Shown here piece by piece: positions 57,038-64,000 of a stretch of DNA of 64,000 nucleotides (its first letter is position 1; every line of letters starts with the position of its first letter). The DNA lies in the NCBI GenBank assembly GCA_030537525.1, contig JAUNVU010000003.1:1-64000 (forward strand), in the 5' to 3' direction. The notes under the pieces are model-generated. The model was not told the DNA's origin. It did no database searches and was given only the letters and a program-made list of their open reading frames with translations. This DNA comes from Eubacteriales bacterium. GTDB taxonomy: Bacteria; Bacillota; Clostridia; Saccharofermentanales; DTU023. The position numbers and the translations under genes are program-made.

Positions 57038-57062
57038 CGACAAGTTAGTTGTCGGATTTTTT
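57038..57062 (+). terminator. Orphan terminator upstream of the amylase
   Basis: A plus-strand hairpin CGACAA-GTTAG-TTGTCG followed by GA and six T lies between the divergent pepC and amylase genes. The amylase promoter is further downstream, so no annotated transcript reaches it. Confidence 0.55.
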
Positions 57063-57130
57063 AATGGCTGGCCAAAAAGCAGAATTTTAGAGTGCTAGAG
57101 CAGCGCTATGAACTGCCTACTAGTCAAAAC

Positions 57131-57147
57131 TTGCTAAAATAGGCTCA
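57131..57147 (+). promoter_or_regulatory. Extended -10 promoter giving a leaderless amylase transcript
   Basis: TTGCTAAAAT ends at 57140 and the ATG is at 57147, seven bases on. No ribosome binding site is present. Confidence 0.5.
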
Positions 57148-58586
57148 TGGAAAACACAGTAATCTTTCAGACATTTGAATGGAACAGCCCCAGTGATGGA
57201 ACTTTCTATGATAATTTGGCGGCAAAGGCCCAGGAACTTAAAGAGCTAGCTGTTGCCGCTGTCTGGCTGCCACCTGCCATGAAGGGTGTCTCGCCATTTG
57301 ATGTTGGCTATACGGCGTACGATATCTGGGACCTAGGTGAATTCGAGCAGCATGGTGAGCGCCGTACGAAGTATGGCACTGTCTGGCAACTCAGAGCTTG
57401 CATCGAGGCTCTGCATGAGGCGGGCATCCAAGTTTTCGCCGACTTGGTCTATAACCACAAGGGCGGTGCCGATTATACTGAGCGTTGTGAGGCGGTTCCC
57501 GTCAATCCAGATAATCGCTTAGAGGAGGTCGGGAAACCGCGTGAAATTGAGGCTTGGACGGGCTTCAATTTTCCTGGTCGCCAGGGCCAGTACTCGGACT
57601 TCGTCTGGAACTTCAATCACTTTACGGGTGTGGACTTCGACCAATTGACGGGTGAGTCAGGCATCTTCAGGATTCTCGGTGAAAACAAAACATGGGCACC
57701 GGATACGGATAAGGAGCATGGAAATTTCGACTATCTGATGAATGCCGATATCAATCACAGTCATCCCGAGGTTCGTGAAGAGCTAATTCGCAATGCTCTC
57801 TGGCTGATCGAGGAATTTGGCTATGACGGTTTTCGGCTAGATGCGATCAAGCATATTTCGGCTGAATTTATCAAGGAGCTTCAGGCAAGGGTTCGTGAGC
57901 GCTATCCTGAAACTCAGTTCATTGGGGAGTATTGGCAAGGAAGTGAGGCACCTCTTTCGGCCTACCTGAAATTTACTGACTATAATTTACGACTCTTCGA
58001 CGTGCCACTGCACTTTAATTTACAGGCAGCAGCCAGCGATCCCGATTACGACTATGCCAAGCTCTTTGCGGGCACACTCTTGCAGGATAGTCCATTAAAC
58101 AGTATTACATTCGTCGACAATCACGACTCACAGCCTGGACAGTCGTTGGAATCATGGGTTGCAGAAGAGTTTAGAGAGCTTGCCAACGCCCTAATCCTCT
58201 TGAAGCGGGATGCCTATCCCTGTATTTTCGCTGGTGACTTCTACGGTCTTGAGGGCAGTGAATATGGGGGATTGGGTGAGCGACTGCGGCTCTTGCTAGA
58301 ACTCAGACGCGACTATGCCTATGGTGAGGAAGAAGTCTTTCTGGCCGAAGCTGGTGCTTACGGAATAATCCGTCACGGTGATGAGGAACATCCTGGCAAG
58401 CTGATCTTTGCCTTCTCGCGGAATGGTGAGCGGGAGCTCGAAGTTATGCTGGGTGAAGAATATGCTGGACGTACTTTTCTGGATCGCTCAAATCAAGAGG
58501 CTGAGGTCGAGTATAGAGTAGATGATGATGGCGTCTTGCGCTGCCAGCTCGAGGCAGATCAGACCGTTTATTTAGTGACTGTCTGA
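57147..58586 (+). CDS. Cytoplasmic alpha-amylase (GH13)
   Basis: 479 residues without a signal peptide. It starts IFQTFEWNSPSDGTFYDNL, as in the cytoplasmic GH13 subfamily 5 amylases. Motifs in order: VFADLVYNHKGGAD, GFRLDAIKHI with the nucleophile Asp, FIGEYWQGS with the acid/base Glu, and TFVDNHDSQPGQ with the third carboxylate. It cuts alpha-1,4 glucans such as glycogen or imported maltodextrins inside the cell. Ends with TGA. The start codon lies 7 bases after a -10 box with no ribosome binding site. Confidence 0.92.
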   Translation: MENTVIFQTFEWNSPSDGTFYDNLAAKAQELKELAVAAVWLPPAMKGVSPFDVGYTAYDIWDLGEFEQHGERRTKYGTVWQLRACIEALHEAGIQVFADLVYNHKGGADYTERCEAVPVNPDNRLEEVGKPREIEAWTGFNFPGRQGQYSDFVWNFNHFTGVDFDQLTGESGIFRILGENKTWAPDTDKEHGNFDYLMNADINHSHPEVREELIRNALWLIEEFGYDGFRLDAIKHISAEFIKELQARVRERYPETQFIGEYWQGSEAPLSAYLKFTDYNLRLFDVPLHFNLQAAASDPDYDYAKLFAGTLLQDSPLNSITFVDNHDSQPGQSLESWVAEEFRELANALILLKRDAYPCIFAGDFYGLEGSEYGGLGERLRLLLELRRDYAYGEEEVFLAEAGAYGIIRHGDEEHPGKLIFAFSRNGERELEVMLGEEYAGRTFLDRSNQEAEVEYRVDDDGVLRCQLEADQTVYLVTV

Positions 58587-58703
58587 GCGTAAAATAGTCA
58601 TTAGTAGGGAGCAGATTCAACAATAATTCAAATAGCCAATCAGGACTGGACTGTAATATGGAGGGTCCACAAGTCTTGGCATCTCAGAACAGAAGGAGGA
58701 GGC

Positions 58704-59327
58704 ATGATTTATATAGTCGTTGGTATCTTGGGCTCGCTACTGATGTTTCTCGGGGATATGTGTCTTTATTATTCAGAGGCTGGTTTCGATCCGAAAAATA
58801 GCGAGGAGTCAATCTTCGAGAATCTGCGACAGGCGCCGACTAGACGCCTCTGCAACGGTGCTTTCCTTGGCCCTATTGCGGCCTATCTCTATAGCATTTC
58901 CTATTATCACTTCGTCTACTATACCTTGCCAGAATTTAGCGTTTGGGCTTGGGCGGCAATGCTGATTTCCATGCTGGGTATCATCATAGGTGGTGCCTTT
59001 CACCATTATTTTGCAGCACTTGGCATGGTCTTGAAGTCGGGTAGTGAAGAGGCGCTTGAGAGCCTGTTAAAGCACTTCAATTTCTTGAAGATCTGGCCGT
59101 TTCTACTCAATGGACTGGGTCTCTTGATCTGGGCCGGCCTGATCTTATGTGGCAAGACTAGCTTCCCTAGCTGGCTGGCTTTTCTGACTCCTGCACCGCT
59201 GATGCTTTTGTTAATTTTCTGGTACAGGCTGCCAAAGCGCGCCAGGATGATTGTGGCGGGTGGTTGGACGAATCTCGGGCCGCTGACCTACTATGTCTTA
59301 GCCCTGGTATTGGCGGCGCTGAGTTAG
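58704..59327 (+). CDS. Integral membrane protein of unknown function
   Basis: 207 residues with about six hydrophobic segments and few charged loops. It begins MIYIVVGILGSLLMFLGDMCLYYSEA. A polar stretch in the first loop (about 28-48) and histidines in GGAFHHYFAALG are the only notable points. I do not recognise the family with confidence. Strong ribosome binding site (GGAGGAGG). Confidence 0.6.
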   Translation: MIYIVVGILGSLLMFLGDMCLYYSEAGFDPKNSEESIFENLRQAPTRRLCNGAFLGPIAAYLYSISYYHFVYYTLPEFSVWAWAAMLISMLGIIIGGAFHHYFAALGMVLKSGSEEALESLLKHFNFLKIWPFLLNGLGLLIWAGLILCGKTSFPSWLAFLTPAPLMLLLIFWYRLPKRARMIVAGGWTNLGPLTYYVLALVLAALS

Positions 59328-59476
59328 AAGGCTTGAGGCTGTGGCCTGGCACGACTGTCGCTTAGCACGGGAGAGCAGCTTTTGCCAGCTGACTTTAATT
59401 TTTCTTTAACTAGCGGCCTGGGCAACAGTATATAATATGGGCGATTAAGTTTGACATAAGTGGAGGAGGACAAATA

Positions 59477-60274
59477 ATGATTGAAATTAAAAATTGCGCC
59501 AAGAGCTATGATGGCAAGAAGTTTGCTGTCAAGGACTTGAATTTAGTCGTCAGAGATGGCGAAATTTTCGGCCTACTCGGGCCTAATGGCGCTGGTAAGT
59601 CAACTCTTTTGAAGATGATGGTTGGCGTTTTAGCTCCGACTAAAGGCGATATCAGCTTGAACGGTCACTCAATTACCACTGATACTCTGGAAGCTAAGCG
59701 GCAATTTGCCTATGTCAGCGACAATCCCGACCACCTTCTGCGCCTCAAGGGTATTGAGTTTCTAAATTTCATTGCCGATATCTACAAGATTTCCGAGGAC
59801 AAACGTCAGAGTCGTATTGAGCAGTTGGCCAAGGAGTTTGGTATGTATGACGAGCTCGATAATCGGATTCAGTCCTACTCTCATGGTATGCGTCAGAAGA
59901 TGATGGTCATCGGAGCTCTCCTCTCCGAGCCTGATATCTGGCTGTTAGACGAACCAATGACGGGCCTCGATCCCCGCGCTTCCTTCTACCTTAAACAGAA
60001 GATGCGCGAGCACGCCGATAGCGGCAAGACAGTACTCTTCTCAACCCATGTTTTAGATGTCGCTGAGAAAGTCGTCGACCGTGTCGGTATCATCAATCAA
60101 GGCGAACTGATCTTCGTCGGTACTGTAGCCGAAATGCAAGAGCACTTCCAGGCCAATACCAGTCTCGAAGAGATGTTCCTAGAGCTGACGCAGGAGGAGG
60201 CCAAGTTCTTGGACGAAGGCCCAGAAAATACGGCAGAGACCCAGGCAGACAGTTCCTCCGGCACAGAGTTTTAG
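59477..60274 (+). CDS. ABC transporter ATPase
   Basis: 265 residues. Walker A LLGPNGAGKSTLLKMM, Q-loop region FAYVSDNPDHLLR, signature SYSHGMRQKMMVIGAL, Walker B IWLLDEPMTGLDP, switch His in FSTHVLD. The last ~35 residues are an acidic, Ser/Thr-rich tail. Pairs with the permease 9 bases downstream as an exporter of unknown substrate. A TATAAT box lies at 59431-59436; ribosome binding site GGAGGAGG. Confidence 0.92.
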   Translation: MIEIKNCAKSYDGKKFAVKDLNLVVRDGEIFGLLGPNGAGKSTLLKMMVGVLAPTKGDISLNGHSITTDTLEAKRQFAYVSDNPDHLLRLKGIEFLNFIADIYKISEDKRQSRIEQLAKEFGMYDELDNRIQSYSHGMRQKMMVIGALLSEPDIWLLDEPMTGLDPRASFYLKQKMREHADSGKTVLFSTHVLDVAEKVVDRVGIINQGELIFVGTVAEMQEHFQANTSLEEMFLELTQEEAKFLDEGPENTAETQADSSSGTEF

Positions 60275-60283
60275 GAGGCTGAG

Positions 60284-62095
60284 ATGTCCTATAAATTCAA
60301 ACAAAAGACTGCCTATCGCTCTCTCTTAAATGTCATGTTTAAGGGCGAAGAGCGTGTTAATGCCGCCAGTGCCAGTCCTCTCAAGGCGAATGCTAAGAAC
60401 CGCAAGAAGAGCTTCTTCAGCAAACTTGGCACACCTGTCCGCCTACTTCTGATGGCGATTCCCTTCGGCGCCTTACTTGTGCTTCTTGGCGTGCAGGGTT
60501 ACTACATGTCGAAGGTTGCCTTCATCACGGCTGAAGTGGTTTATAAGCTCGCTGTTTTTGGCGTCTTCATGCTAAACCTCCTCTTCGGACTCTTTGGAGT
60601 AGTTAGTTATCTCTACTACGTCAAGGACATCACTTTCTATCTCTCGTTGCCTTTAACAGCCGATCAGATCTTGAAGGCGAAGTTTCTACAATATCTGACG
60701 CTTAGCTCCTTGGGTTCGCTACTCTTCGTGCCGCTAATTGCCTCCTTCAATTATTTTAAAGGCCTATCGGTTCTGGAGATCATTGCCTGGGTGGTCTGTT
60801 ACTTGGCGGCCGCCCTCTGTCTCGACATCGTCTGGGCTATCGTTACGATCATTTTGATTCGCTTCTCGAAGTTTGCGCGCAATCAGGACCGCTTCATCAT
60901 GGTCTACTCCGTTTTAACTATAGTCTTCAGCCTTGGCTTCGCCACGGTTATGCAGTTTGTCAGAGCGATTGACATCGACGGCTTCAGCCATTCTGTAGTG
61001 GAACTTGTCGGCAGCTTCGTAGTCGGCCTGATTATGGCTATACTCACGCCCCCGCTCCTGCTCAGTAAACTACTGGCAACTGGGGTGGTCTGGCAGCTTG
61101 TGCTAGCCATGGCTCTGGGTATCCTCGCAGTCGCTGCCTACTATTGGTTACTAGGCGAGGTCGGTAAACGCTACTACTTCGACGGCGTACTTGCCATCCA
61201 GATGAAGACTTCTGGCGGTGGTCGCGAGCTTAAAGCTGATGACATCAGGAAGCTCTCGCGTGGTAAGTCAATCTTCAAGTCTCTGGCCAAGGCCGACTAT
61301 ATCAAATACCGTCGCAATCCGACCTTCTTCACGCAAGCGATACTGACACCGTTACTCATGCCGATCCTCTTTATCGTGATCTTTGGGGCCTCAATTTTTG
61401 CCGCTGCAAGCAAAGATGGCTTATCCTTCGCCGCCGTTAAGGAGAAGCTCATGGAGCTTCGGCTCATTGTCCACGAGTTCACCTTGCTAGACGTTATTAA
61501 GGAGACGCCGATTATGGCGATAGCTATTCTAGGCTTCTTATTAACGACAATGTTTTTTGGTGTCGGTGGTGTACAGGCCGCTCGCCTGGCAGTCTCTAGT
61601 GATGGTGAGGACTTCGCCTTCTATCGTGCTTTGCCAATTAAGGCGGAGACATATCTATTAGCCAAGAGTCGCCTGCACATTCTGATTGGCATTCTCCCGG
61701 ACTTCCTCCTCTGGCTAGCCCTGGGGTTAGTGATCAATCTGAATCCTGTGGTGCTCATATTCGCGCTGTTGATTAAGCTCGTCATCATGCTCATTTTCAT
61801 GGGAATAGGCTTCAATATTGGAGCTCGCCATCCCGTATTCAACTGGGATAACGAGATGCGCCTCTACAAGGGCGGCAAGAATGCACTCTGGGTCTATTTA
61901 CAGTTTTTCATCGGCCTTCTCATTGCGGCCCCACTCGGCGTCCTGGCCTACTTCAGCCTCAAGGACAATCCCGCGATTCACCTGGAGTTCTGGCAGCTGA
62001 CAGCCATTATGTTGGCCTATATTGCGCTGCTTGCTGTAATCTGCTTTGTCTGGTTTAAGAAGTCGGCCAAGCACCTCTGGAAACGCGACTGCTAG
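60284..62095 (+). CDS. ABC exporter permease
   Basis: 603 residues with about 12-14 hydrophobic segments in two halves, separated by a cytoplasmic region around 300-345 (GGGRELKADDIRKLSRGKSIFKSLAKADYIKYRRNP). This shape and the pairing with the ATPase match the large ABC-2 exporter permeases of Firmicutes. The N-terminal ~50 residues are basic and cytoplasmic. The substrate cannot be inferred. Confidence 0.82.
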   Translation: MSYKFKQKTAYRSLLNVMFKGEERVNAASASPLKANAKNRKKSFFSKLGTPVRLLLMAIPFGALLVLLGVQGYYMSKVAFITAEVVYKLAVFGVFMLNLLFGLFGVVSYLYYVKDITFYLSLPLTADQILKAKFLQYLTLSSLGSLLFVPLIASFNYFKGLSVLEIIAWVVCYLAAALCLDIVWAIVTIILIRFSKFARNQDRFIMVYSVLTIVFSLGFATVMQFVRAIDIDGFSHSVVELVGSFVVGLIMAILTPPLLLSKLLATGVVWQLVLAMALGILAVAAYYWLLGEVGKRYYFDGVLAIQMKTSGGGRELKADDIRKLSRGKSIFKSLAKADYIKYRRNPTFFTQAILTPLLMPILFIVIFGASIFAAASKDGLSFAAVKEKLMELRLIVHEFTLLDVIKETPIMAIAILGFLLTTMFFGVGGVQAARLAVSSDGEDFAFYRALPIKAETYLLAKSRLHILIGILPDFLLWLALGLVINLNPVVLIFALLIKLVIMLIFMGIGFNIGARHPVFNWDNEMRLYKGGKNALWVYLQFFIGLLIAAPLGVLAYFSLKDNPAIHLEFWQLTAIMLAYIALLAVICFVWFKKSAKHLWKRDC

Positions 62096-62117
62096 TAGTT
62101 TAGAACAGATTTTTTCG

Positions 62118-62150
62118 AACTCTGTCACAAATTTTGTGGCAGAGTTTTTT
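62118..62150 (+). terminator. Terminator after the ABC exporter
   Basis: A long stem (AACTCTG...CAGAGTT with inner CACAAA/TTTGTG) followed by TTTT, 23 bases after the permease stop. Confidence 0.85.
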
Positions 62151-62233
62151 ATTGCAAAAAATTCCTGCATAACTGATAGAATAAACTCAATATCCTTTAA
62201 GAAGCCTACTGTGGCGAGAAAGGGGAACAATAA

Positions 62234-63115
62234 GTGAAAAACAAGCTGAAGCTCTTTCCAGGCATGGCTAAAATGACTTGGAAGAAGATTCTAATGCTTC
62301 ATCTCGGCATCATTATCGTGGCGATCGGAGTTGCCTTCTTCAAATATCCCAACCACTTCGCCATGGGCGGTGTCAGCGGTCTCTCAGTCGTCCTTGCAGC
62401 CCTGATCCCTGGTCTGAGTCCAGGCGTGGTTGCGATGATTACCAATATTCTCTTGATAGTTTTGGCAAGCTTCATCCTGGGCAAAGGCCTGGCTTTTACC
62501 ACGGCCTATGCCAGTGTGCTCCTATCACTGCTCTTAGTGGCGTTAGAGAAGCTCTTTCCCTTGACGAAACCGATGACAGACGAGCCTCTGCTCGAGATGT
62601 TCTTCGCTGTCGGACTTTCGGCACTCGGGGCGGCCATCCTCTTCAATATGCAGACTTCCACTGGTGGCACCGATATCATTGCTCTGATCATTAGGAAGTA
62701 TCTGCGACTCGACATCGGCCATGCGCTACTCCTGAGCGATATCTTGATTGCCGTCTGCACCTTCTTCATCTTTGATCTCAAGACGGGTTTGCTCTCGCTG
62801 ACAGGCTTGCTCTTGAAGGGTGTGATAGTCGAGAACTTAATTGAGAGCTTCAATCGTGCGAAATACTTCACCATTATTACGAATAAGCCAGAAGAAGTGG
62901 GTAAGTGGATCAATGAGAATTTGCACCGTGGTGTCACGCAGCTAGAGGCTAAGGGTTTTTACAGCAAGCGTGGACGGACGGTATTCCTTGTCGTCGTCAA
63001 GCGTTTCCAAGGAATCTTACTGCGAGATGCCGTCCGACAGATTGATCCCCAGGCCTTCGTCATGATTACTAATACCTCGGAAATAATTGGCAGGGGCTTC
63101 AACACAGCTTTCTAG
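62234..63115 (+). CDS. YitT-family membrane protein
   Basis: 293 residues: five or six membrane segments, then a soluble C-terminal DUF2179 domain. Family blocks: NHFAMGGVSGLSVVLAALIP, NMQTSTGGTDIIALII and, in the tail, RGVTQLEAKGFYSKRGRTVFLVVVKR. YitT proteins are common in Firmicutes and lack a settled function. GTG start behind AAAGGGGA. Confidence 0.9.
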   Translation: MKNKLKLFPGMAKMTWKKILMLHLGIIIVAIGVAFFKYPNHFAMGGVSGLSVVLAALIPGLSPGVVAMITNILLIVLASFILGKGLAFTTAYASVLLSLLLVALEKLFPLTKPMTDEPLLEMFFAVGLSALGAAILFNMQTSTGGTDIIALIIRKYLRLDIGHALLLSDILIAVCTFFIFDLKTGLLSLTGLLLKGVIVENLIESFNRAKYFTIITNKPEEVGKWINENLHRGVTQLEAKGFYSKRGRTVFLVVVKRFQGILLRDAVRQIDPQAFVMITNTSEIIGRGFNTAF

Positions 63116-63190
63116 AAGCTGAAAGACGGTGTTCTCAATTGTCAAGGCCGCTTATATGGTATTATTGACTAGATAATTAGGAGGGTGGAA

Positions 63191-63802
63191 ATGCCTAGTG
63201 CCCAGATCAAATCTGCTATTTTACGGACGGAGCAGATCTTGCGCTACAGATTGCCAGCTTGGGAGGAGTTGCCCGACCAGATCAGGTCCAGAGAGTTTCA
63301 GGCCTTCATCCAAGATGAACTCGGCTGGCTACTACGAGAAGATGAATTGCTGACTGGCTATATGCTGCAAAATTACTTGAAGTGGAATGTGCTCTTGCCT
63401 CTGGAGGGGCGCAAGTATTCACGTGAGCATGTCGCCTGGGTGCTGACGATCACGCTCTTAAAGCGGGTGGTTACCCTCGAAGAGGTCAAACGTGGTATCT
63501 TGCTGCAGAAGTCATTGCAGAGTGCCGAAGAGGCTTACGAGGTGTTTGCCGAGCAGTTTGCAATTTCCCTTGAGCTAGCCTTCGAGCCGATCCACCATTT
63601 CTTAAAAAAGAAATACACTCATACAGCGCCTAAACTAGCTGCTTTAGAAGGTCAGTTGAATGCCAGTTTGGACTTCATCAAGCTTGAATGCCTGGCGCCA
63701 GGTACGGCCTGTAGGGCGGTTGCCTGGCAGCTGCTCTGCAAGGAGTGGTTGCACAGTGAGGTATTGAAGAAGATCGTCAGAGATAAGAGTGCCGAGCATT
63801 AG
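63191..63802 (+). CDS. DUF1836-family protein
   Basis: 203 residues, soluble. It resembles DUF1836, in which an N-terminal MerR-like winged helix region (here LREDELLTGYMLQNYLKWNVLLPLEGRKYSREHVAWVLTI) is followed by a helical domain. Some members are predicted DNA-binding proteins; the target is unknown. I chose ATG 63191, 5 bases after AGGAGGG; a GTG six bases upstream overlaps that site. Confidence 0.75.
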   Translation: MPSAQIKSAILRTEQILRYRLPAWEELPDQIRSREFQAFIQDELGWLLREDELLTGYMLQNYLKWNVLLPLEGRKYSREHVAWVLTITLLKRVVTLEEVKRGILLQKSLQSAEEAYEVFAEQFAISLELAFEPIHHFLKKKYTHTAPKLAALEGQLNASLDFIKLECLAPGTACRAVAWQLLCKEWLHSEVLKKIVRDKSAEH

Positions 63803-63822
63803 TCGGTGAAGAGAGGAATATC

Positions 63823-64000
63823 GTGAAGAAGAATTATTTAAAGGGTGAAGTATTAGTAGATTTTCGGCGTTTTACAGATGTCCGAGAATTATTACGCTAC
63901 TATGTTGCGGAATACCGTGAGCGTACAATCTACATGTACAAAGAGGGTGAAGATCGGCATGATGTCTGTAAGTCTTATATAGATTTCGAAGCAGATATCA
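63823..64000 (+). CDS. Start of an AMP-binding (acyl-CoA ligase-like) enzyme (partial)
   Basis: 59 codons are visible before the right edge, from GTG behind AGAGGAA. The text DVRELLRYYVAEYRERTIYMYKEG...SYIDFEADI matches the usual opening of long-chain acyl-CoA ligases and related adenylating enzymes (a helix, then KPAFxYK and a later SYxxF block). The catalytic part lies outside the window, so the call is tentative. Confidence 0.5.
   Translation, partial: MKKNYLKGEVLVDFRRFTDVRELLRYYVAEYRERTIYMYKEGEDRHDVCKSYIDFEADI

Overview
The window is a continuous stretch of a Gram-positive (monoderm) Firmicutes chromosome, most likely a member of the class Clostridia. The clues are moderate GC, strong purine-rich ribosome binding sites, many lipobox lipoproteins, AddAB instead of RecBCD, RemB next to recF, and the MurT/GatD envelope enzymes. 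A CAMP-factor-like secreted protein, a GlcNAc phosphotransferase operon and an aminopeptidase C suggest a host-associated organism. I cannot name a genus. The replication origin lies here: an AT-rich stretch with DnaA boxes at about 18.4-18.8 kb, then dnaA-dnaN-recF-remB-gyrB-parA-parB, with two perfect parS sites.

Layout. 0-3.8 kb: two lipoproteins built from related redoxin modules, the second with a dead thioredoxin site. 3.9-8.1 kb: a CBS-domain protein and a selenium-handling cluster (LysR regulator and NifS-like desulfurase on one strand; YedE transporter, TusA/YedF-like protein and DUF3343 protein on the other). 8.1-10.6 kb: folP and a MurT-like ligase. 10.6-13.9 kb: GlcNAc uptake operon (nagE, nagA, EIIA). 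14-17.2 kb: CAMP-factor homologue and urocanate hydratase. 17.4-27 kb: class I aldolase, origin and replication/partition genes. 27-33.6 kb: tightly overlapping minus-strand operon (ABC exporter, NAD synthetase, MutM, cardiolipin synthase). 33.7-36 kb: enolase and a YihY protein. 36-46 kb: addB-addA-cobO-murT/gatD fusion. 46-48.8 kb: two lipoproteins and Dps. 49-50.3 kb: an NADH oxidase read through an in-frame TGA. 50.4-64 kb: NhaC antiporter, aldose epimerase, duplicated-domain lipoprotein, cyclophilin, PepC, alpha-amylase, an ABC exporter, YitT, DUF1836 and the start of an AMP-binding enzyme.

The most striking feature is at 48997-50349. The NADH oxidase family's redox-active Cys42 is encoded by TGA, immediately followed by a hairpin that fits a bacterial SECIS element. 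TGA is an ordinary stop elsewhere in the window (dnaA, gyrB, amylase). Together with the selenium cluster 41 kb away, this points to a selenocysteine-containing NADH oxidase. Its promoter overlaps a PerR-like box and is divergent from dps, so it probably belongs to the peroxide response. Other notable points are a single-chain MurT-GatD fusion alongside a second stand-alone MurT-like ligase, an NAD synthetase whose glutaminase domain has lost its catalytic residues, a parS site inside a terminator stem, and several genes whose start codon sits right at the predicted transcription start (leaderless).
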